Positions 49,412-58,990 of a DNA stretch of 64,000 bases are shown piece after piece. The translations under genes were made by a program, and so were the position numbers. The DNA is from Trinickia soli (GTDB lineage Bacteria > Pseudomonadota > Gammaproteobacteria > Burkholderiales > Burkholderiaceae). The notes under the pieces were generated by a model. The model worked only from the letters and a program-made list of their open reading frames with translations. It had not been told where the DNA came from and made no database searches. The stretch lies in the NCBI RefSeq assembly GCF_002879855.1, contig NZ_PNYB01000023.1, forward strand, positions 1-64,000, written 5' to 3'. The first letter of the stretch is position 1. Each line of letters opens with the position of its first letter.

Positions 49412-50722
49412 TCAATGGACGATCTGACCTTCGTCGTCGCCCTCGTGATCGTCGGCGTCCACATCCCAGTTGGGAAAAGGGTCGGGCATACGCTGCCAAC
49501 CCTGCGGACCCAGCGCGTACTCCTCGTCGCTGAGCAGGCAAGCGTCGAGCTTCGCGCGCCAAAGCCGGGCGTCGAGCCCCACGCCGATCAGCACGAGTTC
49601 CTGGCGCCGATCGCCGATGGCCGCATCGTCGGGCGAACCGTGCCAATCTGCCGCGATTTCGGCGGCGAGCTCGTCATCGTCGGGCCACTCCTCGCGCGGC
49701 TGCGCGGCCCACCACATGCCGGCCGGCCCATGGCGGCAGACTCCCCCGGCCTGCGAGAGCGAGCCGGCGACATCATGGCGCGTGGCCAGCCAGAAGAAGC
49801 CTTTGCTACGCAGCACCCCTTGCCATTCTTCGTGCAGCAGGTTCCATAGCCGCTCTGCGTTGAACGGCCGGCGCGCACGATAGACGAAGCTGCCGATACC
49901 GTATTGGTCGGCTTCGCTGACATGCGAGTGGCCCGCATGATCGTGTTCGTGATCCTCGATGTGCTCGTTCGCATGCTCGAGCGACGCAAGCCAACCGGGC
50001 GCGCCGGCAGCGGCCTCGAAGTCGAAGCGCTTCGTATCGATGACTTCCTCAAGCGGCACGGCGCCGAAGCGGCTGACGATCTGAATCGCGCGCGGATTGA
50101 GGCGCGCCAGGATATGAGAGAGCCGCTCGAGCGCGTCGGCATCAACGAGATCGGCTTTATTCACGACCAACACATCGCAAAACTCGATCTGCTCGATCAG
50201 CAGTTCGACAATGGTGCGGTCGTCGTCTTCGCTCGCCGCGAGACCGCGCTCCGCGAGCGCCTGCGCCGAACCGTAGTCGCGCAGGAAATTGAACGCGTCG
50301 ACGACGGTGACCATCGTGTCGAGCCGCGCGATCTCGGCCAGTGTGTGGCCTTCGTCGTCGGTGAACGCGAAGGTTTCGGCGATCGGCATCGGCTCGGCGA
50401 TGCCCGTCGATTCGATCAGGATGGCGTCGAAACGGTCTTCTTCGGCGAGCCGTCGAATTTCGGCCAGCAGGTCGTCGCGCAGCGTGCAGCAGATGCAGCC
50501 GTTCGAGAGCTCGACGAGACGCTCTTCGACGCGCGAGAGCGACGCGGCGTCTCTGACGAGCGCGGCGTCGATATTGACCGCCGCGAGATCGTTGACGATC
50601 ACGGCCACGCGCAGGCCGGCGCGGTTCGCGAGGATGTGGTTGAGCAGCGTGGTCTTGCCCGCGCCGAGGAAACCCGACAGCACGGTGACGGGTAGAGGCG
50701 GATGGTTCATTGGAGTCGACAT
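49412..50722 (-). CDS. COG0523/CobW-family metal GTPase
   Basis: A 436-residue G3E GTPase of the group that delivers metals, often zinc, to enzymes. Seen: Walker [17 protein letters not shown], the metal-binding CxCC as [17 protein letters not shown], and the guanine-specificity NKADL. A histidine-rich stretch [15 protein letters not shown] (near residues 268-282) separates the GTPase from the C-terminal CobW domain. It looks most like the ZigA/YeiR-type zinc chaperones; no clear Zur box was seen upstream. ATG 50722 is used; ATG 50710 is an alternative. Confidence 0.88.
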   Translation of the reverse strand: MSTPMNHPPLPVTVLSGFLGAGKTTLLNHILANRAGLRVAVIVNDLAAVNIDAALVRDAASLSRVEERLVELSNGCICCTLRDDLLAEIRRLAEEDRFDAILIESTGIAEPMPIAETFAFTDDEGHTLAEIARLDTMVTVVDAFNFLRDYGSAQALAERGLAASEDDDRTIVELLIEQIEFCDVLVVNKADLVDADALERLSHILARLNPRAIQIVSRFGAVPLEEVIDTKRFDFEAAAGAPGWLASLEHANEHIEDHEHDHAGHSHVSEADQYGIGSFVYRARRPFNAERLWNLLHEEWQGVLRSKGFFWLATRHDVAGSLSQAGGVCRHGPAGMWWAAQPREEWPDDDELAAEIAADWHGSPDDAAIGDRRQELVLIGVGLDARLWRAKLDACLLSDEEYALGPQGWQRMPDPFPNWDVDADDHEGDDEGQIVH

Positions 50723-50821
50723 CGGTGAGGCGAAGGCGCAAAAAACGCCGCCGCATGAAAGGCGTAGGGAGCATTTTGCACCAAACGCCGTCACCTCACC
50801 CCGGTCCGGTCAATCGAAGGC

Positions 50822-51313
50822 CTAACGCGACGACAGCGATGACGATCGACTCGATTCGACAGCTTCGCGCGCGGAGTCGGCCTGCAGCAGCTTCCATTGC
50901 GAAAGGATGCCGATGATCTGATCCGCATATTGATCGCGCAACGACGGCGTTTCGGAGTGATAGGCGCCGACGGCCGCCCATGTGTTGCCGTACTTGTTCA
51001 TCTTTTGCCGCAGATGCCATGCGGCGATGTAGACGCTCTTGCAGGGCTCCATCAGCGTGTCGGACGAGATGCCGTACCGCGCCAGTCCGGGCAGATGAAC
51101 CGAATTGATCTGCATGAGTCCGTAATCGGTCGATCCGTTCGCATTCTTGTGCAAGGCGTCCGGATGATTGTGAGACTCTTGCCACGCGATGGCGCGCAGG
51201 ATCAGCGGGTTGACCTTTTGGTAGCGCCCTGCTTCGTCGAAGCAGTCTGCGCGTGCGTTCGCGCATGCAAACGTCGCGACCGATACCGCCAGAATCAGAA
51301 CTGTCCGTTTCAT
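50822..51313 (-). CDS. Secreted lytic transglycosylase
   Basis: A 163-residue periplasmic peptidoglycan lyase of the small IagB/VirB1-like type. It has a signal peptide (MKRTVLILAVSVATFACANA), the catalytic glutamate in LILRAIAWQESHNHP, NGSTDYGLMQINSVHLPGL and AWHLRQKMNKYGNTWAAVGAYHS. Such enzymes open the cell wall for secretion machines or pili. It lies divergently beside the type II secretion operon, which suggests, without proving, a role in its assembly. The tail is serine-rich. Confidence 0.88.
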   Translation of the reverse strand: MKRTVLILAVSVATFACANARADCFDEAGRYQKVNPLILRAIAWQESHNHPDALHKNANGSTDYGLMQINSVHLPGLARYGISSDTLMEPCKSVYIAAWHLRQKMNKYGNTWAAVGAYHSETPSLRDQYADQIIGILSQWKLLQADSAREAVESSRSSSLSSR

Positions 51314-51753
51314 GGTTCGAGAGCCTTCGACGAGGTTTGTCGTTGTTCGTGGCGCGCCTGCTCGCCCCGCTCAGAGCAAGCTTCGCACAGGCAGGCTGGG
51401 GAAAACCCGGGCTTGCCGCTCGATTCAGTCGAAATTAATCGACCGTATGATACCGGATGCCGCTTGCGCGTCGTCGTTGGCCGGCCGACATGGTCGGACC
51501 GTGAGCGCGCCAACGCGCAGTGTGGCGGCAATAATATCGCGACAACCGCGATTGCCTGATCGGCGAGAGAGAAGTTTCCGACGTAAAAGCGAAGCTGCTC
51601 TCGGCGGTCGGTGATTGTTCATACACAAAAAACTGCTAATGTTCGTTTTCTCGAACGGCGGCGAGCATCGGACACCAAATACGACGAGGGCCGAGCGATG
51701 ATCGCAACGGACGACCGCCGAGGGCAGGTACTTTCGCATTGAACCTTTATTCC
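51314..51753. promoter_or_regulatory. Control region upstream of the gsp operon
   Basis: A 440-bp gap between divergent genes. It holds an inverted repeat ATCGCG-ACAAC-CGCGAT (51536-51552), a possible promoter TTGTTC (51615-51620) and TAATGT (51637-51642) with 16-bp spacing, and a hairpin GTTCG-TTTTCT-CGAAC just after. Assignments are tentative. Confidence 0.35.
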
Positions 51754-54198
51754 ATGACAAGAAATCGTATGGCACTGCGCCGCATCGCTACCGCGCTTTT
51801 GATGGCAGGGCTTATGGCCGCCCAGGCCGCGCACGCCGAAGTGACGTTGAACTTCGTGAACGCGGACATCGACCAGGTGGCCAAGGCGATCGGCGCCGCG
51901 ACGAACAAGACGATCATCGTCGATCCGCGGGTCAAGGGCCAGTTGAACCTCGTGTCGGAAAACCCGGTGCCGGAGCAGCAGGCGCTCAAGACGCTCGAAG
52001 CCGCCCTGCGGATGCAAGGGTTTGCGCTGGTGCAGGACCACGGCGTGCTGAAGGTGGTGCCGGAGGCCGACGCCAAGCTGCAAGGCGCGCCGACTTACGT
52101 CGGCAATGCCCCGCAGGCGCGCGGCGATCAGATCATCACGCAGGTGTTCGAGCTGCACAATGAATCGGCCAACAATCTGTTGCCGGTGCTGCGACCGCTG
52201 ATTTCGCCGAACAACACGATCGCGGCCTACCCGGCCAACAACACGCTCGTCGTGACCGACTACGCCGACAACGTTCGCCGCATCGCGGCCATCATTGCCG
52301 GTGTCGACAATGCGGCGGGCCAGCAAGTCGTCGTGATACCGCTGAAGAACGCGAACGCCCCTGATCTCGAGCCGCAGCTGACCAAGCTGCTCGATCCGGG
52401 CACGATCGGGAGTACCGATGCGACGCTGAAGGTGTCGGTCCTGGCCGATCCTCGTACGAATTCGCTGATGCTGCGCGCATCGAACAGAGCGCGCCTCGAA
52501 GCGGCGAAACGATTGGTCCAGCAGCTCGACGCACCCAGTTCCCAGCCCGGCAACATGCACGTCGTTCATTTGCGCAATGCGAACGCCGTGCAACTGGCCA
52601 AGACCCTTCGCGGGATGTTGGGCAAAGGCGGCGGCAGCTCGGGCGGTAGCGCCGAATCGAGCAGCGCCAATTCGTTCAGTCAAGGCAATTCGTCCGGCGC
52701 CGGTTCCACCGGCACGGCGGGTACGCCACCCCTGCCGTCCTCGTACGGCAGCTCGTCGCTGGGCGGCGGCAATCCAATGTCGGGTGGAGGATCGAGCTCG
52801 GGGTCCGGCCTCGGCGGTGGCCAGGGCGCCGCCTTTCTCGGCGAGAAGCAAGGCCAAAGCAGCGACGACAATCAACCGGGCGGCATGATCCAGGCCGATG
52901 CGGCGACGAACTCTCTGATCATCACGGCGTCCGATCCCGTCTATCGCAACCTGCGCGGCGTGATCGATCAACTCGACGCGCGTCGCGCCCAGGTCTACAT
53001 CGAGGCGCTCATCGTCGAGCTGTCCGCTTCGTCCACGGCGAACCTCGGCATTCAGTGGCAAGGGGCGCTGCTGTCGAACAACAATAACAACGTGCTTTAC
53101 GGCGGTTCGAACTTCAGCAACTCGACAGGCACGCAAAGTATCGTGGGCCTGACGGGCACGGGCGCGGTGGTCGCGCAGAATCCGGCCACGGCCATTTCCA
53201 CGCTCGGCGCGAGCAATCTGCTCAGCAACGGCTTGAACGTCGGCTTGTTGCACCGGTTCGGCAACATCTTCGGGTTGGGCGGCCTGTTGCAGGCGCTGTC
53301 GTCGTCCAGCGACGCGAACGTGCTGTCGACGCCTAACCTCATCACGCTCGACAACGAAGAAGCGAAGATCATCGTCGGCCAGAACATCCCGGTGCCGAGC
53401 GGTTCGTACGCGACCTCGACCATCACCACGACGGGCAATGTCGGTGCGTTCAACACGTTCGATCGCGAAGACGTCGGCACGGTGCTGCACGTGAAGCCGC
53501 AGATTACCGATGGCGGCCTGCTCAAGCTGCAACTCTATACGGAGGTGTCGTCGGTCAACCAGGCCAGTCTGTCGAACTCCGCGGCCAACGGCGGCGTCAC
53601 GATCGACAAGCGCTCCGTATCGTCGACGGTGCTGGCTGACGACGGCGAAATCATCGTGCTCGGCGGCCTGATGACGGACAACTACTCCGGCGGCAATCAA
53701 AAGGTGCCGTTGCTCGGCGATATCCCCTGGATTGGCCAGCTGTTCCGCTCCGAGAATAAGGTTCGGACGAAAGACAACCTGATGATCTTCCTGCGGCCGA
53801 TCATCGTGCGCGATCAAGAGGACAGCTCGTCCATCGCCATGAACCGCTACGAGTTCATGCGCGCCCAGCAGCAAGGGTATTCGACCGACAATCGCCTCAT
53901 CAAGGACAACAACGTGCCGGAGATTCCGCCTCCCCCGCCAGGGCCGAGTCAAGGCGCCGTGCCGTCGCAAAATCTGTTCGATCTGTCGCGGTTCACGCGC
54001 GACAAGCGTTCGCAGGGCAATGCGCCCGCGCCCGCCCAGCAAGGCGCGCCCGTTGCGCCGGCGCCCGCCACCACGACGCCGGTTCCCGCACCGGCGCCGG
54101 GCAGCTCAGCCCCCGTTTCGTCTGCGCCCGGCAGCCCGGCGCCCGGCAGCGGCGTCGGCGGCGCACAACCGGGCGTGGCTTGGGGGGGCCGTCCGTGA
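51754..54198 (+). CDS. gspD: Type II secretion outer-membrane secretin GspD
   Basis: Forms the outer-membrane pore of the type II secretion system. The 814-residue product has a signal peptide (ALRRIATALLMAGLMAAQAAHA), N0 domain (VTLNFVNADIDQVAKAIGAAT), three N-domain repeats, and the C-terminal secretin domain with VPLLGDIPWIGQLFRSENKV and LMIFLRPIIV. A Gly/Ser-rich insert at about residues 290-360 interrupts the N3 region, and the C-terminus is a Pro/Ala/Ser tail (PAPAPGSSAPVSSAPGSP). ATG 51754 is chosen; TTG 51739 and ATG 51769 are alternatives, none with a strong ribosome binding site. Confidence 0.95.
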   Translation: MTRNRMALRRIATALLMAGLMAAQAAHAEVTLNFVNADIDQVAKAIGAATNKTIIVDPRVKGQLNLVSENPVPEQQALKTLEAALRMQGFALVQDHGVLKVVPEADAKLQGAPTYVGNAPQARGDQIITQVFELHNESANNLLPVLRPLISPNNTIAAYPANNTLVVTDYADNVRRIAAIIAGVDNAAGQQVVVIPLKNANAPDLEPQLTKLLDPGTIGSTDATLKVSVLADPRTNSLMLRASNRARLEAAKRLVQQLDAPSSQPGNMHVVHLRNANAVQLAKTLRGMLGKGGGSSGGSAESSSANSFSQGNSSGAGSTGTAGTPPLPSSYGSSSLGGGNPMSGGGSSSGSGLGGGQGAAFLGEKQGQSSDDNQPGGMIQADAATNSLIITASDPVYRNLRGVIDQLDARRAQVYIEALIVELSASSTANLGIQWQGALLSNNNNNVLYGGSNFSNSTGTQSIVGLTGTGAVVAQNPATAISTLGASNLLSNGLNVGLLHRFGNIFGLGGLLQALSSSSDANVLSTPNLITLDNEEAKIIVGQNIPVPSGSYATSTITTTGNVGAFNTFDREDVGTVLHVKPQITDGGLLKLQLYTEVSSVNQASLSNSAANGGVTIDKRSVSSTVLADDGEIIVLGGLMTDNYSGGNQKVPLLGDIPWIGQLFRSENKVRTKDNLMIFLRPIIVRDQEDSSSIAMNRYEFMRAQQQGYSTDNRLIKDNNVPEIPPPPPGPSQGAVPSQNLFDLSRFTRDKRSQGNAPAPAQQGAPVAPAPATTTPVPAPAPGSSAPVSSAPGSPAPGSGVGGAQPGVAWGGRP

Positions 54199-55685
54199 GC
54201 ACGCACACGGGGCCGCTGCCGGGCGCACTGGAACGCGAAGCGCCCTCGCCGCTCGCCGCGCGGCTCGTGCCTTACGGGTTTGCGCGCAACGGGCAGATCC
54301 TGGTTGCGCATCAACGCGCGGAAGGCATCGAGGTGTGGATCAGCGACCGCACGAGCGACGCGGCATTGGCTGAAGTGGCGCGCAATTTCGGCGCGCTCAC
54401 GGCTGTGCGCCTGCCCGCCGCGGAACTCGCGCAAGCGATCAACACGGCCTATGAGCGCAACGACGGCAGCGCAGCCCAGGTCGTCGGCGAAGTCGAGGGC
54501 GAAGTCGATCTGTCGCGGCTCATGCAAGACATCCCGGAAGTCGAGGACCTGCTCGAATCCGAGGACGATGCGCCGATCATCCGGATGATCAACGCGCTGC
54601 TCACGCAGGCGGCGCGTGAGCATGCATCCGATATTCACATCGAGCCGTTCGAGAACGCTTCGGTCGTGCGCTTTCGCGTCGACGGCACCTTGCGCGACGT
54701 CGTGCGTCCGAAGAAGGCGCTGCACGGCGCACTGATTTCGCGCATCAAGATCATGGCGCAGCTCGATATCGCCGAAAAGCGCCTGCCCCAGGACGGACGC
54801 ATCACATTGCGCGTCGGCGGGCGCGCAGTCGACGTGCGCGTCTCGACGCTGCCCACAGGCCACGGCGAGCGCGCGGTGCTGCGTCTGCTGGAAAAGGACG
54901 CACAGCATCTGAATCTCGAAGCGCTCGGCATGGGTCCCGATACGCTCGGGAAATTCGACAAACTGATTTCGCGGCCGCACGGCATCGTGCTTGTCACGGG
55001 GCCGACCGGTTCGGGGAAAACGACCACGCTCTACGCCGCGTTGTCGCGACTCGAAACGGCCACGACGAACATCATGACGGTCGAAGATCCGATCGAATAC
55101 GACCTGCCCGGCATCGGCCAAACGCAGGTCAACGAGCGGATCGGCATGACGTTCGCACGTGCCTTGCGCTCGATCCTGCGGCAGGACCCGGACATCATCA
55201 TGATCGGCGAAATCCGCGACCTGGAAACCGCGCAGATTGCGGTGCAAGCCTCGCTGACGGGCCATCTCGTGCTTGCGACGCTGCACACGAACGATGCAGC
55301 TTCTGCCGTCACACGGTTGACCGACATGGGCGTCGAGCCGTACCTGCTGGCGTCGTCGTTGCTCGGCGTGCTGGCACAGCGGCTCGTGCGCCGGTTGTGC
55401 CCCGTCTGCAAGGAAGAACGCGTCGAAGACGGCCGTGCGCAATGGCATCCGGTGGGCTGCGACAAGTGCGCCAAGTCGGGCTATTCGGGGCGGCGCGGCG
55501 TCTACGAGCTGCTCATCATCGACGATGCGATCCGCACGATGGTCCACCACAATGCGGCCGACGCCGAGATCCTTGCCGCGGGCCGTGCGCAAGGCATGCG
55601 CACATTGCGCGAGGACGCCGACCGCTGGTTGGCTTCGGGCCTCACTTCGCTCGAAGAGGTGATCCGCGTGACGGGCGGGGCCTGA
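54195..55685 (+). CDS. gspE: Type II secretion ATPase GspE
   Basis: Cytoplasmic hexameric ATPase powering pseudopilus growth. The 496-residue product has the N1E/N2E region, Walker A GPTGSGKTTTLYAAL (residues 269-283), the Asp box VEDPIEYDLPGIGQTQVNE, Walker B IIMIGEIRDLETAQIA, the His box LATLHTNDAASAVTRL, and the zinc tetracysteine CPVC...CDKC. The start is GTG 54195, overlapping the gspD stop (GTGA), which couples translation. Confidence 0.96.
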   Translation: MSTHTGPLPGALEREAPSPLAARLVPYGFARNGQILVAHQRAEGIEVWISDRTSDAALAEVARNFGALTAVRLPAAELAQAINTAYERNDGSAAQVVGEVEGEVDLSRLMQDIPEVEDLLESEDDAPIIRMINALLTQAAREHASDIHIEPFENASVVRFRVDGTLRDVVRPKKALHGALISRIKIMAQLDIAEKRLPQDGRITLRVGGRAVDVRVSTLPTGHGERAVLRLLEKDAQHLNLEALGMGPDTLGKFDKLISRPHGIVLVTGPTGSGKTTTLYAALSRLETATTNIMTVEDPIEYDLPGIGQTQVNERIGMTFARALRSILRQDPDIIMIGEIRDLETAQIAVQASLTGHLVLATLHTNDAASAVTRLTDMGVEPYLLASSLLGVLAQRLVRRLCPVCKEERVEDGRAQWHPVGCDKCAKSGYSGRRGVYELLIIDDAIRTMVHHNAADAEILAAGRAQGMRTLREDADRWLASGLTSLEEVIRVTGGA

Positions 55686-55688
55686 CCG

Positions 55689-56906
55689 ATGCCGGCCTTT
55701 CGCTTTGAAGCGATCGATACGGCGGGGCGCGCGCAAAAGGGCGTGCTCGACGCGGATAGCGCGCGCTCGGCACGGGCGCAATTGCGCACGCAAGGGCTGA
55801 CGCCGCTCGTGGTCGAGCCCGCCGGCAGCGCCGCGCGCGGCGAGCGAAGCCGGCGTCTCGCGTTGGGCCGCAAGCTATCGACGCGCGAGCAGGCGATCCT
55901 GACGCGTCAGCTCGCGAGTTTGCTCACGGCCGGTCTGCCGCTCGATGAAGCGCTCGCCGTTTTGACCGACCAGGCCGAGCGCGACTACATTCGCGAACTC
56001 GTCGCTGCAATTCGCGCCGAGGTGCTGGGCGGCCATTCGCTCGCCAATGCGCTCGCGCAACATCCGCGCGATTTTCCGGATATCTATCGTGCACTCGTCG
56101 CGGCCGGCGAACATACGGGCAAGCTCGGCCTCGTGCTTTCCCGGCTGGCCGACTACATCGAGCAGCGCAATGCGCTTACGCAGAAGATCGTATTGGCGTT
56201 CACCTATCCGGCCATCGTTACGCTGATCGCATTCGGCATCGTCACGTTTCTGCTCAGCTACGTCGTGCCCCAGGTCGTCAACGTTTTCGCGAGCACGAAG
56301 CAGCAACTGCCGTTTCTGACCGTGATGATGATGGCGCTGTCGGGATTCGTCCGACATTGGTGGTGGGCCATTCTCCTCGGCGTGGCGTTCGTCGTTTATG
56401 CGGCGCGCGCGATTTTGTCGCAGGCGGGGCCGAGGCTGTCGTTCGACCGATGGGTATTGACGGCGCCGCTCGCGGGCAAGCTCGTGCGAGGCTACAACAC
56501 GGTTCGTTTTGCGAGTACTCTCGCGATCCTGACCGCGGCCGGCGTACCGATTCTGCGCGCACTGCAGGCGGCAGGCGAGACGCTCAACAACCGGGCGATG
56601 CGCGGCAATGTCGACGACGCGATCGTGCGCGTGCGTGAAGGCACGTCGTTGTCCCGTGCGCTCGGCAATACGAAGACGTTTCCGCCGGTGCTCGTGCATC
56701 TGATCCGTTCGGGCGAGGCCACCGGCGATGTGACGACGATGCTCGACCGGGCGTCCGAGGGCGAGTCGCGCGAGCTCGAGCGGCGGACGATGTTTCTGAC
56801 GAGTCTGCTCGAGCCGCTGCTGATCCTGGCGATGGGGGGCATCGTGCTCGTGATCGTGCTGGCCGTGATGCTGCCGATCATCGATTTGAACAATATGGTG
56901 CAGTAG
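55689..56906 (+). CDS. gspF: Type II secretion inner-membrane protein GspF
   Basis: Polytopic platform protein linking GspE to the pseudopilus. The 405-residue product starts MPAFRFEAIDTAGRAQKGVL and carries two copies of the T2SSF domain (around RQLASLLTAGLPLDEALAVL and ASTLAILTAAGVPILRALQ), with three membrane helices including the C-terminal LLILAMGGIVLVIVLAVMLPI. It starts 3 bp after gspE. Confidence 0.96.
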   Translation: MPAFRFEAIDTAGRAQKGVLDADSARSARAQLRTQGLTPLVVEPAGSAARGERSRRLALGRKLSTREQAILTRQLASLLTAGLPLDEALAVLTDQAERDYIRELVAAIRAEVLGGHSLANALAQHPRDFPDIYRALVAAGEHTGKLGLVLSRLADYIEQRNALTQKIVLAFTYPAIVTLIAFGIVTFLLSYVVPQVVNVFASTKQQLPFLTVMMMALSGFVRHWWWAILLGVAFVVYAARAILSQAGPRLSFDRWVLTAPLAGKLVRGYNTVRFASTLAILTAAGVPILRALQAAGETLNNRAMRGNVDDAIVRVREGTSLSRALGNTKTFPPVLVHLIRSGEATGDVTTMLDRASEGESRELERRTMFLTSLLEPLLILAMGGIVLVIVLAVMLPIIDLNNMVQ

Positions 56907-56999
56907 CGCTGGACGGTAGTGGCGCGGGCGCGTTTCGTGGGTCGCGCCGCGCGCGGTCCGGGCAGATGATGAGGCCGCGACGCAGTGACGCAGTGAGGG

Positions 57000-57422
57000 T
57001 TAGCGCACGTAAATCGTGGGCCCGCCCGCATTGGGCGCCAGCGGGATTTCCGAGCGTACGCCGTCGTGATCGATCACGATCGAGCGGGCGCGGACCTCGG
57101 AGAGCGTCGTGCCGTCGGTGATCTTGCTGCCGAGCGAAATGGCGCGGGCCGGTTCGTCGCCGACACCGACGATCGCGGCGGCGCCTTCCCGCAGCGAGAG
57201 AATGCCGACGAGCTTGATGTTGCGGTTGACCTCGCGCGTGAGCTTGCCGCCGAAGAGCAACGAGGCGTCTTCGACGGAAACGCTCGGCGCGACGGCGGCC
57301 GCTTGCGGCGGTGGCGCGGGATGCGCGGTAAGCACGACGATCCAATAGGTCAGCGTCGCGCAAAAAACCGCGAACAGCGCGAACGACAGCAGGCGGATTT
57401 GGAGAGTATTCATGCGCGCCAT
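57000..57422 (-). CDS. gspC: Type II secretion protein GspC/N-type, short and inverted
   Basis: Links the inner-membrane platform to the secretin. A 140-residue protein with one N-terminal membrane helix (LLSFALFAVFCATLTYWIVVL), a short Pro/Ala linker, and the homology region beginning DASLLFGGKLTREVNRNIKLVGILS and ending YVR. It lacks the PDZ or coiled-coil domain that brings classical GspC to about 270 residues. It is transcribed opposite to its neighbours, a layout known in Burkholderia. ATG 57422 or 57413 may be the start. Confidence 0.88.
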   Translation of the reverse strand: MARMNTLQIRLLSFALFAVFCATLTYWIVVLTAHPAPPPQAAAVAPSVSVEDASLLFGGKLTREVNRNIKLVGILSLREGAAAIVGVGDEPARAISLGSKITDGTTLSEVRARSIVIDHDGVRSEIPLAPNAGGPTIYVR

Positions 57423-57545
57423 TGTACGGTCTATTCGCAGGTTTGCACGGTCGTCGAACCCTGACCTGCGACCCCATTACAATCGGCGGCGCGATGCGAG
57501 GCGCGTCGTTGCGCTTCGCCGACAATTTATCGAAAGAGGTAGGGA

Positions 57546-58013
57546 ATGATGCAAATGTGGAACCAACGTCGTACCGAAATGGCAACCCAGCGTGCGCGAC
57601 GTCAGCGCGGCTTTACGCTGATCGAAATCATGGTCGTGATAGCGATCCTCGGCATTCTCGCCGCGTTGATCGTGCCGAAGATCATGAGCCGCCCCGACGA
57701 GGCGCGTCGCGTGGCGGCCAAGCAGGACATCGGCACGATGATGCAGGCGCTCAAGTTGTACCGGCTCGACAACGGACGCTATCCGACCCAGGAACAAGGG
57801 CTGCGCGCACTGATGGAGAAGCCGGGCACCGATCCGATCCCGAACAATTGGAAAGATGGCGGCTACCTCGAGCGCCTGCCGAACGATCCGTGGGGCAACG
57901 CCTATCAATACCTGAATCCGGGCGTACACGGTGAAATCGACATCTTCAGCTACGGCGCGGACGGCAAGCCCGGTGGCGAAGGCAACGACGCCGATGTCGG
58001 CTCGTGGCAGTAG
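57546..58013 (+). CDS. gspG: Major pseudopilin GspG
   Basis: Main subunit of the periplasmic pseudopilus. The 155-residue precursor has the prepilin peptidase site [20 protein letters not shown] with the conserved Glu5, the conserved [31 protein letters not shown], and the calcium-loop region [16 protein letters not shown] at the C-terminus. AGAGGTAGGGA precedes ATG 57546; ATG 57549 is equally possible. Confidence 0.97.
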   Translation: MMQMWNQRRTEMATQRARRQRGFTLIEIMVVIAILGILAALIVPKIMSRPDEARRVAAKQDIGTMMQALKLYRLDNGRYPTQEQGLRALMEKPGTDPIPNNWKDGGYLERLPNDPWGNAYQYLNPGVHGEIDIFSYGADGKPGGEGNDADVGSWQ

Positions 58014-58070
58014 TTCCGCGCACGCCGTGCGCGATGCGATGCCGCGTCTAGTCAAAACGCATTACCGACG

Positions 58071-58577
58071 ATGATGGCCATGAACGGCGGAATCGGTTCG
58101 CCTTGCGCGCGCCAGGGGCGGCTCCGGGCGCGCGGCTTCACGCTGCTCGAGATGATGGTCGTGCTCGTCATCGCGGGGCTGCTCGTCTCGCTCGCATCGG
58201 TTTCGCTCACGCGCAATCCGCGAACCGATTTGAACGAGGAAGCGAAGCGTCTTGCGTTGCTGTTCGAAACGGCATCCGATGAAGCGCAAGTGCGTGCGCG
58301 CCCGATCGCCTGGCAGCCCGTGACGGGCGGCTATCGATTCGATATGCGCACCGAGGACGGGTGGCGGCCGCTGCTACGCGACGATCTGTTGCGTCAGCGT
58401 GGATGGGAGGGCGGCGTGACCGACGTGACGATCGATTACCCCGGTTCGGATCTCCACCCCGAGCGCGTGGTGTTTGGCGTGGAAAGCATCGGGCAGGCCG
58501 TGACGGTCACGCTCTATTCGGCTGTCGGTCGTGCGACCATCGTCGGCACCGGCAACGGCCGCTATGAGGTTCGCTGA
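58071..58577 (+). CDS. gspH: Minor pseudopilin GspH
   Basis: Minor pseudopilin that caps or joins the pseudopilus tip. The 168-residue precursor has the prepilin site RARG/FTLLEMMVVLVIAGLLV and a diverged C-terminal beta domain. In-frame ATGs at 58071, 58074 and 58080 leave the exact start open. Confidence 0.92.
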   Translation: MMAMNGGIGSPCARQGRLRARGFTLLEMMVVLVIAGLLVSLASVSLTRNPRTDLNEEAKRLALLFETASDEAQVRARPIAWQPVTGGYRFDMRTEDGWRPLLRDDLLRQRGWEGGVTDVTIDYPGSDLHPERVVFGVESIGQAVTVTLYSAVGRATIVGTGNGRYEVR

Positions 58578-58579
58578 CA

Positions 58580-58990
58580 ATGCGCTCCCCTATGGTTCGT
58601 ATCGTTCGAGGCACGCCGTGCGCGAGCGGCTTCACGATGATCGAGGTGCTCGTCGCGCTGGCCATCATCGCCGTCGCGTTGGCGGCTTCGCTGCGAGCGG
58701 TCGGCATGTTGGCGAACGACGAGGCCGACCTGCATCGGCGGTTGCTGGCGGGATGGAGCGCCGACAATGCGCTGACGGAACTGCATTTGTCGCGCGTCTG
58801 GCCGGAGATCGGCACGCAGACGTTCGATTGCTCGCAAGGCAACCTGCCGTTGACCTGCACCGAGCGCGTGAGCGCCACGCCCAATCCCGTGTTTCGTCGC
58901 GTCGAGGTGTCGGTTTCGACGCCGGGGCATGCGGGCAGCCTCGCTCAACTCGTGACGGTGGTCGCCAATGAAACGAACCGTGCGCTGTGA
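58580..58990 (+). CDS. gspI: Minor pseudopilin GspI
   Basis: Minor pseudopilin of the tip complex with GspJ and GspK. The 136-residue precursor has ASG/FTMIEVLVALAIIAVALAASLRAV and the later WSADNALTELHLSRVWPEIG segment conserved in GspI. It overlaps gspJ by 23 bp. Confidence 0.93.
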   Translation: MRSPMVRIVRGTPCASGFTMIEVLVALAIIAVALAASLRAVGMLANDEADLHRRLLAGWSADNALTELHLSRVWPEIGTQTFDCSQGNLPLTCTERVSATPNPVFRRVEVSVSTPGHAGSLAQLVTVVANETNRAL

